Origin: CAYYWP01 sp050176585
GTDB lineage: Bacteria > Desulfobacterota > Binatia > HRBIN30 > CADEER01
Assembly: GCA_050176585.1 (NCBI GenBank)
Contig: JBFXHX010000044.1
Location: 1-28,227, forward strand
Length of the DNA: 28,227 nt
Reading direction: 5' to 3'
Made by a program: the position numbers and the translations under genes. Shown piece by piece: positions 23,109-28,227 of this stretch (its first letter is position 1; the number at the start of each line of letters is the position of its first letter). Under the pieces are notes generated by a model. The model worked only from the letters and a program-made list of their open reading frames with translations, did not search any database and had not been told where the DNA came from.

Positions 23109-23930
23109 TCACAGCCTCGGGTATCGACGAGAACGCAGCATCCAGCCGATCGCTCCCAGGAAGGCGGCTGCGAGAATCCCCATCCCCCAGGTGTTGGCTG
23201 TCGGGATCACTGCTGGCGTCGCCGTCGGGGGCGCCGTGGTTGTCGGGGACGCCGTGGTTGTCGGGGGCGCCGTGGTTGTCGTCGTGGGCGTCGGCCCGCC
23301 GACGCTACAGGGCGAGCAGAGGGTGATCCGAAGGCGAGTACCCACGGGCTGCCCGGAGGTGTTGCCCATCACCGAAGCGGTGGAGAGGTTCCCGTCCACG
23401 GCCAACTGCGCCGAGCCGGGGATGGCATTGAGACCGAGGTAGACGGCTGAGGCCAGTTCGCACATGAACGAGGTGGATCCGTCCACGAAGTTAAGCTGGA
23501 CCTCGGCGATGTTCAGGCCACCTCCGCCCGTAGGCGAGTCAAACTCCGCCTCTACCGTGAGGCACTCGCCATCGATATTCGGATCGCCGTTCGCGTCGGA
23601 GTAGAAGACGTCGTAGAACTCATTGGTGAGGCCAAGGAAGTCGCGGTTGCTGCCGCCAAGCGGGCTAGTGCGACGGTTGAGCAGCCCGGGGTTGGTCGTG
23701 GGAGGGAGGTTACCTCCCGGAGGAATAGGAAGAGGAGGGAAGGTCCTAGCGCTGACGGGGCCGGTGGCTTCCCAGAAGGTGATCGAAACCAGGTCGGTCA
23801 GCGTGCGGATAGGGACGGCATGCGCCGTGCCGCCGAGGCCGAGCAGGCCCACGAGCGAGAGGACTGCCCATTTCAACACCGATGTCGTGCGGGCCGTAGC
23901 GGCCTCAGGGTATCGGAACAATCTCTTCAC
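23109..23930 (-). CDS. Surface protein with IPTxxxWG (IPTL-CTERM type) sorting signal
   Basis: About 273 residues from a GTG at 23930; a GTG at 23879 or a TTG at 23876 are alternatives, none with a good ribosome site. A signal peptide (KRLFRYPEAATARTTSVLKW, then AVLSLVGLLGLGG) ends at AHA-VP. The mature domain is unrecognised; NIAEVQLNFVDGS and CELASAVYLGLNAIPGSAQL suggest a beta-rich fold. A threonine/proline stretch encoded by an 18-bp tandem repeat leads to the C-terminus IPTANTWGMG, a hydrophobic helix and RSRRYPRL. This tripartite tail matches the IPTLxxWG-CTERM class, which established knowledge links to exosortase H (XrtH); no exosortase is in the window. The protein should be exported, processed at the tail and displayed or anchored. 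A TTGACA at 23975-23970 supports a start downstream of it. Confidence 0.8.
   Translation of the reverse strand: MKRLFRYPEAATARTTSVLKWAVLSLVGLLGLGGTAHAVPIRTLTDLVSITFWEATGPVSARTFPPLPIPPGGNLPPTTNPGLLNRRTSPLGGSNRDFLGLTNEFYDVFYSDANGDPNIDGECLTVEAEFDSPTGGGGLNIAEVQLNFVDGSTSFMCELASAVYLGLNAIPGSAQLAVDGNLSTASVMGNTSGQPVGTRLRITLCSPCSVGGPTPTTTTTAPPTTTASPTTTAPPTATPAVIPTANTWGMGILAAAFLGAIGWMLRSRRYPRL
23224..23277 (-). repeat. Tandem repeat, 3 x 18 bp, coding
   Basis: Three consecutive copies of GTCGGGGGCGCCGTGGTT (plus-strand reading, the second with one change, G to A) encode the TTTAPP/TTTASP linker of the sorting-signal protein. Direct in-frame repeats of this kind can vary in copy number by slippage. Confidence 0.8.
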
Positions 23931-23948
23931 CGCAGCTAGAAATAGATA

Positions 23949-23975
23949 CTGATACAGTTCGCGAATACGTGTCAA
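23949..23975 (-). promoter_or_regulatory. Candidate sigma-70 promoter for the sorting-signal protein gene
   Basis: On the minus strand a perfect -35 hexamer TTGACA (23975-23970) lies in an AT-rich stretch about 40 nt upstream of the GTG at 23930. The best -10-like choices are TATCAG (spacing 15) or CAGTAT (spacing 18); neither is close to consensus, so the call rests on the -35 and the local AT-richness. Confidence 0.35.
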
Positions 23976-24354
23976 CCAGAAAAAGATGTGTTTTGAAATA
24001 GGCGTATCTGCCCGGGGCGGAGTCGTGATCGGCGACGTGACAGGAAGCTGATGCCGCCATCGGCTGACTGTGCCACGGCCTCTGACCGCCCGAGCGCCCA
24101 GCGCTGAAATCCAGACGCGCGCGAGCTGGGCGCAACCCGGTCTACTGCTATAGGGGCTCTGTCTGTCAGTTCGCCTCCGACTGTCGGTTGAGCCAGCAAA
24201 ACTGAAAGGCAAGAGTCAGCTCACTCCACCAACTCCTGGCTGGTGGGCGTCGCGTGCGTCGAGGTCACTGTCCTCTTTGCTCGTGCCGGCCGGCCGCTTG
24301 GCTGTACTCGCGGTTGCCAATCTTCAGCCACGGCGAACGGTGGCGAGCACTGCG

Positions 24355-24500
24355 CACTGGCTCGCCGCCGACTGCGCGGCAATGACTCGAGATCATCGCC
24401 GCTGTAGATCACCTCATCGCACGAGTTCGTCAGTATGTACGGTCTAGCTCGCGCCGCTGCACTGCGCCGCAGCGGCGCCCCGCCGGCGCCGCATCCACGG
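24355..24500 (-). pseudogene. Decayed fragment of a thaumatin-like gene
   Basis: 24398-24500 aligns with 21987-22089, the part of the thaumatin-like gene joining the EF-hand module to the thaumatin domain. Shared blocks include TGTAGATCAC, CGCCGCTGCACTGCGCCGC and GCCGCATCCAC, at roughly 80% identity by eye. The copy has a 1-nt insertion near 24455, a net 2-nt deletion near 24480 and an in-frame TAG, so the reading frame is broken. The surviving peptide RPYILTNSCDEVIYSGDD corresponds to TYTFTNYCGDVIYIGQN in the intact protein. Similarity fades below about 24398 (24355-24397 is a weak match) and stops above 24500. The intact gene lies 2 kb away on the same strand, with the sorting-signal gene between them. 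Confidence 0.75.
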
Positions 24501-24674
24501 ACTCGGCGAAGCAAAGCCCAAACGGGAAGCCGAACAAACCAGGCAAGCGGTTGCAGCGCGCGCGACTCCCGCGGCACGGCTAGTCCCAGACGCGTGCCTG
24601 CGCGCAGGGGGCCGACCGCGGGCGCTCGCAGCATCGCTCGCGGTTGCGGCTTGGCTGGCTATGAGTACGCAAGC

Positions 24675-24796
24675 GTAGCCGCGGCACCTGTGGCCGCACT
24701 CCATCGCGCAGCGATGCCCGGGGCGGGTGCGGCAATGACAACCCCGTCCCTTCGGACGGCGCTCCGCGTTGCTGCCGGGCGCACGTCCGCGGCTAC
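24675..24796. repeat. Composite REP-like element with inverted GTAGCCGCGG ends (copy 3)
   Basis: Begins GTAGCCGCGGCACCTGTG and ends with CCGCGGCTAC, so the two ends are a 10-bp perfect inverted repeat 122 bp apart. The left half has the hairpin CATCGC-GCA-GCGATG shared with the 19773 copy; the right half aligns with the 12485 copy. This resembles two REP units in inverted arrangement (BIME-like). Confidence 0.65.
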
Positions 24797-24978
24797 ACTC
24801 TTTAGTCTTAGAGCAGGCCGGATGGTCTGGGTGGAGCGCGGCCGGCAGCCGGCGTATCTACCCAGCCGCTGTACGCGGGGTGCACGCATTAGTGTTGCGC
24901 GGTCCTGCGTGGGGCTGCACATCGGCTCACGCCGTCTGGCGGTTGACAGCCTGCGGTGATCTGTCAGCGTTTCCGACC

Positions 24979-27348
24979 ATGCGCAGACGGCGCGAAGCGG
25001 AGGATCATGGCGCCGCCCTATTTGCGCTGCTCGAGCGGCGGGCGCCGCGGCCACTCACGCTGGTGGAGATGGCGCGGCTGCTCGAGCTCGAGCAGTACGA
25101 TCGCAAGGCGATTCTCGCTGGGCTCGAGGCGGCGGTCGCCGAAGGGCGGCTCCGGCGGATCGGCAAGACGCGTTACCAGTGGGTGCGTCCGACAGAGCGG
25201 GTGACGCGTGCGCGCAGGGCGGGCCCCGGTAGGGCGCGGCGGCCCGCGGCCGAGGTCGAAGGGCGGTACGCGCGCGTGCGCGCTGGATATGGCTTCGTGG
25301 AGGTGCTCGGGCGTGCGGCGGCGCGCTTTCCGCGCGATATCCTGATCCCGGCCGGGATGGAGGACGGCGCGCTGCACGGCGACCTCGTGCGGGTCGAGAT
25401 CCAGCGCCGCGATGCGCGGAGCCACCGCAGCATGGGCCGCGTCGTCGCGGTCACGCACAGCGCGCACGACGAGGTCATCGGCACGCTCGAGCGCCAGGGC
25501 CGGCGGTGGCTCGCGATCCCATTCGACGACCGGCTGCCGCCGGTCGAGCTGATCGGCGCTGTGCAACCGCCGGACGAGACGGCGGGCCTCGTGGCGCGGG
25601 TGCGGCTGCTCCGTTCCGCGTCGGCCGAAGGCATCCGCGGCGAGCTCGACGCCGTGCTCGGGCCCGCCGAGGAGCCCGAGGTGCAGTTCCTCGCCATCGC
25701 CAGCGAGCACGGGCTCCGCCTCGAATTCCCGCCCGCGGCTTTGCACGAGGCCGACCGCCTGCCGGAGGGGCGGGTCGAAGAGGACTACCGCGGCCGCGAA
25801 GACCTGCGCGGCCTGCCGTTCGTCACCATCGACGGCGAGACGGCGCGCGACTTCGACGACGCGGTGTGTCTCGAGCCGCTCTCCGATGGCGGCGCCTGCC
25901 TCAGGGTCGCGATCGCCGACGTCAGCCACTACGTCCGCCCGGGCTCGGCGCTCGACGCCGAAGCCGCGGCGCGCGGGACCAGCGTCTACTTCCCCGATCG
26001 CGCCATCCCCATGCTACCGGAGCGGTTGTCCAACGATCTCTGCTCGCTCAAGCCCGACTGCGACCGCCTCGTGCTCGTCGCCGAGCTCTACTACGACCGC
26101 GCCGGCCGGCGCCGTGCTTCGCGCTGCTACCGCGGCGCAATCCGCAGCCGGGCGCGGCTCACCTATACACAGGTGGCCGCCGTGCTTTCCGGCGCCGATG
26201 CCCCGGACATCCGCGCCTGGCGCGCCGAGCTCGGTCCGCTGATTCCGCAGCTCCAGGCCATGCGCGGGCTCATGCAGACCTTGTACGCGCAGCGCGTCCG
26301 CGCCGGTTCACTCGATCTCGATCTGCCCGAGGCGCTGGTCGACCTCTCCGAGGAAGGCCGCAGCATCGGCCTCCGCTTCGCGCTGCGCAACGACGCGCAC
26401 CGGCTGATCGAGGAGTTCATGCTGGAGGCCAACCGCGCCGTCGCGGCCTGGCTGCACGACCAGGACATTCCGATCCCGTACCGGGTGCACGAGCCGCCGG
26501 CGCCCGAGGACATCGACGAGCTCAACGAATTGCTCGGCGCTTTTGGGCTTCGGGTCGAATACCGCGGCGGCGCCGTGCAACCCGCGGACGTGCAGCGGCT
26601 GCTCGACCGCCTGGAAGGCCATCGACTCGGTCGCGTGCTCTCGCGCCAGGTGCTGCGGACGCTGCGGCAGGCACAGTACAGCACCCGCAACGTCGGCCAT
26701 TTCGGGCTCGCGTTCCCGATATACTGCCACTTCACCTCGCCGATCCGGCGCTACCCCGATCTGCTCGTGCACCGGCAGATCGGGCGGCTGTTCGACGGCG
26801 CTGCCGAAGAGGCGCGCAGCGAAGCCGAGGCGATCGAAGCCGCGAGCGTGCAGAGCTCACAAGCCGAGCGCGACGCGATGGAGGCGGAGCGCGCGATGCT
26901 CGATCTGCGCAAGGCGGACTTCATGCTCGGCCACCTGCTCGAGCCCGAGCCCGGCACGGTCGTCTCGGTGATCAGCGCCGGTCTGTTCGTCGAGCTGGAC
27001 GCCTACCCTGTCGAAGGGCTGTTGCGCGCCGACGACCTGCCCGACGACCGCTACTACTACGTGGAGACCGAGCGGGCCTTGCGAGGCATGCGCAAAGCTC
27101 AGCGATACCGCCTCGGCGATCGAGTCGTCGTGGAGGCCACGAACGTGTCTCTCCTGCGGCGCGAGATCGATTTCGGCTTCGTCCGCCGCATTGCGACCGA
27201 GCCGTCCGCGGAGCGCCGGGCTGCACCGCCGCGCACCCGCGCGCGCGCGGCCGCGCGCCAGCGCACCGCGCACGCCGCATCGACTGCGCGCGGCGGCGGC
27301 CGCCGCCGTGCGCGAGAGCGCGAATCCCCGCCCGGCAAACCCCTGTGA
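24979..27348 (+). CDS. rnr: Ribonuclease R (RNB family 3'-5' exoribonuclease)
   Basis: A 789-residue RNase R, which degrades structured RNA processively from the 3' end. In order: a winged-helix N-terminus (LTLVEMARLLEL...GRLRRIGKTRYQW, residues about 25-65); cold-shock/OB domains with RVRAGYGFVEV and FPRDILIPAGMEDGALHGDLVRVE; the RNB catalytic domain with D285-GETAR-D291-F-D293-D294, RLSNDLCSLKPDCDRL, LIEEFMLEAN and FTSPIRRYPDLLVHR; and a C-terminal S1 domain (GTVVSVISAGLFVEL...VVVEATNVSLLRREIDF). It ends in an arginine-rich tail of about 50 residues, common in RNase R and thought to aid RNA binding. The ATG at 24979 fits the family N-terminus but has no clear ribosome site. It is about 24 residues shorter than the E. 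coli enzyme. The SDR gene follows 41 nt downstream. Confidence 0.95.
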   Translation: MRRRREAEDHGAALFALLERRAPRPLTLVEMARLLELEQYDRKAILAGLEAAVAEGRLRRIGKTRYQWVRPTERVTRARRAGPGRARRPAAEVEGRYARVRAGYGFVEVLGRAAARFPRDILIPAGMEDGALHGDLVRVEIQRRDARSHRSMGRVVAVTHSAHDEVIGTLERQGRRWLAIPFDDRLPPVELIGAVQPPDETAGLVARVRLLRSASAEGIRGELDAVLGPAEEPEVQFLAIASEHGLRLEFPPAALHEADRLPEGRVEEDYRGREDLRGLPFVTIDGETARDFDDAVCLEPLSDGGACLRVAIADVSHYVRPGSALDAEAAARGTSVYFPDRAIPMLPERLSNDLCSLKPDCDRLVLVAELYYDRAGRRRASRCYRGAIRSRARLTYTQVAAVLSGADAPDIRAWRAELGPLIPQLQAMRGLMQTLYAQRVRAGSLDLDLPEALVDLSEEGRSIGLRFALRNDAHRLIEEFMLEANRAVAAWLHDQDIPIPYRVHEPPAPEDIDELNELLGAFGLRVEYRGGAVQPADVQRLLDRLEGHRLGRVLSRQVLRTLRQAQYSTRNVGHFGLAFPIYCHFTSPIRRYPDLLVHRQIGRLFDGAAEEARSEAEAIEAASVQSSQAERDAMEAERAMLDLRKADFMLGHLLEPEPGTVVSVISAGLFVELDAYPVEGLLRADDLPDDRYYYVETERALRGMRKAQRYRLGDRVVVEATNVSLLRREIDFGFVRRIATEPSAERRAAPPRTRARAAARQRTAHAASTARGGGRRRARERESPPGKPL

Positions 27349-27389
27349 CAACTTTCACTGCGCACCGGAGTCCTGCTACGGCCGGCGGC

Positions 27390-28227
27390 ATGGAGGCAAC
27401 CCTGACGGGCAGGGTGGCGCTGGTCGCCGGAGCGACGCGGGGTGCGGGTCGGGGGATCGCGGTGCAATTGGGCGCGGCGGGCGCGACCGTCTATGTCACC
27501 GGGCGGACGAGTGGGTCGGCGCGCTCCGAGATGAATCGCCCGGAGACGATCGAAGAGACCGCCGTACTGGTGGATCAAGCGGGCGGGCGCGGCATCGCGG
27601 TGCAGGTGGACCATCTCGTGCCGGGCGAGGTGTGCGGGCTGGTGAACCGCATCGAGCGCGACCAGGGCGGCTTGCACGTGCTGGTGAACGATATCTGGGG
27701 CGCCACGGTGATGGAGTGGAACAAGACGGTCTGGGAGTCATCGCTCGATGTCGGCTTGCGCACCCTGCGGCTCGCCGTCGATACGCACGCCATCACCAGC
27801 CACTTCGCGCTCCCACTGTTGCTCAAGCAGCGCGGCGGCCTCGCCGTCGAGGTGACCGATGGTACCGATGAGTACAACGCAAAGCACTACCGGGTCTCGT
27901 TCTTCTACGACCTCGCCAAGGCGGCGGTGAATCGGATGGCGTTCGCGCTGGCGCACGAGCTCGCGCCGCACGGCGCGACCGCCGTGTCGCTCACGCCGGG
28001 CTGGCTGCGCTCGGAGGCCATGCTCGAAGCGTACGGCGTCACCGAGGCGAACTGGCGCGATGCGACCGCGCGCTCGCCCCATTTCGCCATTTCCGAAAGT
28101 CCGGCGTTCGTCGGTCGAGCGGTCGTCGCGCTGGCCAAGGATTCCAATGTCGCGCGGTGGAACGGGCAGTCGCTGTCGAGCGGACAGCTCGCGAAGGTCT
28201 ATGGGTTCACCGATGTCGATGGCAGCC
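27390..28227 (+). CDS. Short-chain dehydrogenase/reductase (3' end cut by window)
   Basis: 279 codons are open from the ATG at 27390 to the window edge. It has a Rossmann fold with a glycine motif GATRGAGRG near residue 14 in place of the classic TGxxxGxG, LHVLVNDIWG near 95 (the NNAG position reads NDIW), and catalytic YxxxK at Y173-K177 (YDLAK). The usual catalytic Ser is apparently replaced in VEVTDG by Thr. It belongs to a distinct SDR subgroup recognised by LTPGWLRSEAMLEAYGVTEANWRD and by the C-terminal GQSLSSGQLAKVYGFTDVDGS. Substrate unknown; NAD(P)-dependent oxidoreduction is inferred. From homologue length only a short tail is missing. It follows rnr by 41 nt with a weak ribosome site. 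Confidence 0.93.
   Translation, partial: MEATLTGRVALVAGATRGAGRGIAVQLGAAGATVYVTGRTSGSARSEMNRPETIEETAVLVDQAGGRGIAVQVDHLVPGEVCGLVNRIERDQGGLHVLVNDIWGATVMEWNKTVWESSLDVGLRTLRLAVDTHAITSHFALPLLLKQRGGLAVEVTDGTDEYNAKHYRVSFFYDLAKAAVNRMAFALAHELAPHGATAVSLTPGWLRSEAMLEAYGVTEANWRDATARSPHFAISESPAFVGRAVVALAKDSNVARWNGQSLSSGQLAKVYGFTDVDGS

Larger units (their letters stand above)
23976..24978. other. 1-kb region upstream of RNase R: no intact gene
   Basis: Between the sorting-signal protein and RNase R there is no intact coding sequence that I can support. It contains the thaumatin-like pseudogene fragment (about 24355-24500) and the composite REP-like element (24675-24796). Just before rnr a TTGACA at 24943-24948 may be a -35, and TGACAG (24944-24949) with CTGTCA (24961-24966) forms a 6-bp inverted repeat. 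Nothing was recognised in 23976-24354 or 24501-24674. Confidence 0.5.

Noticed and set aside
23224..23277. Short direct repeats suggesting CRISPR
   Set aside because: The 18-bp units are contiguous with no spacers and lie in frame within a Thr/Pro linker.

Overview
This is a GC-rich (roughly 68-70% by eye) bacterial chromosomal window of densely packed genes. It looks like an uncultured Deltaproteobacteria-like or Candidatus Binatota-type genome. The clues are the dockerin-like double EF-hand secretion module, the P/T-rich linkers, an IPTL-type C-terminal sorting signal, and a LexA-type imuA-imuB-dnaE2 mutagenesis cassette. This taxonomic guess is inference and is weak. No tRNA, rRNA, CRISPR array, phage or transposase gene is visible.

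Layout. (1) 1-5667, minus: a large secreted bacterial alpha-2-macroglobulin with its thioester motif, cut only at its extreme C-terminus by the window edge. (2) 5888-10533, plus: a translationally coupled one-carbon pair, a homocysteine S-methyltransferase followed by a 1237-residue fusion of a methylenetetrahydrofolate reductase, a cysteine-rich MetV-like module, an unrecognised middle and a SAM-methyltransferase-like C-terminus. (3) 10574-12286, plus: three small genes (YnfA-type membrane protein, EthD-family protein, SAM methyltransferase), with a long imperfect inverted repeat between the last two. (4) 12569-18542, plus: the mutasome operon imuA-imuB-dnaE2, with a GxxExxY-family gene flanked by inverted repeats sitting between imuB and dnaE2. 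dnaE2 itself carries two in-frame G/C-run palindromic insertions. (5) 18709-19749, plus: a persulfide dioxygenase-rhodanese fusion.

(6) 20034-22340, minus: a secreted bacterial thaumatin-like protein with an N-terminal EF-hand (dockerin-like) module, a P/T-rich linker and a C-terminal beta domain. A frameshifted fragment of a paralogue lies at about 24355-24500. (7) 23109-23930, minus: a surface protein with an IPTxxxWG C-terminal sorting signal. (8) 24979-28227, plus: RNase R and a short-chain dehydrogenase/reductase that runs off the window.

The intergenic DNA holds two dispersed short-repeat families. One is a GTAG-headed REP-like hairpin element, seen at about 12485, 19773 and 24675. The other is a family built on AACGCGAAGGCGCGAAG, seen at 5737, 14888, 15294 and 18555. 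The most unusual content is the thaumatin-like protein with its decayed copy, the interrupted mutasome operon, the translated palindromic insertions in dnaE2, and the reductase-methyltransferase fusion.
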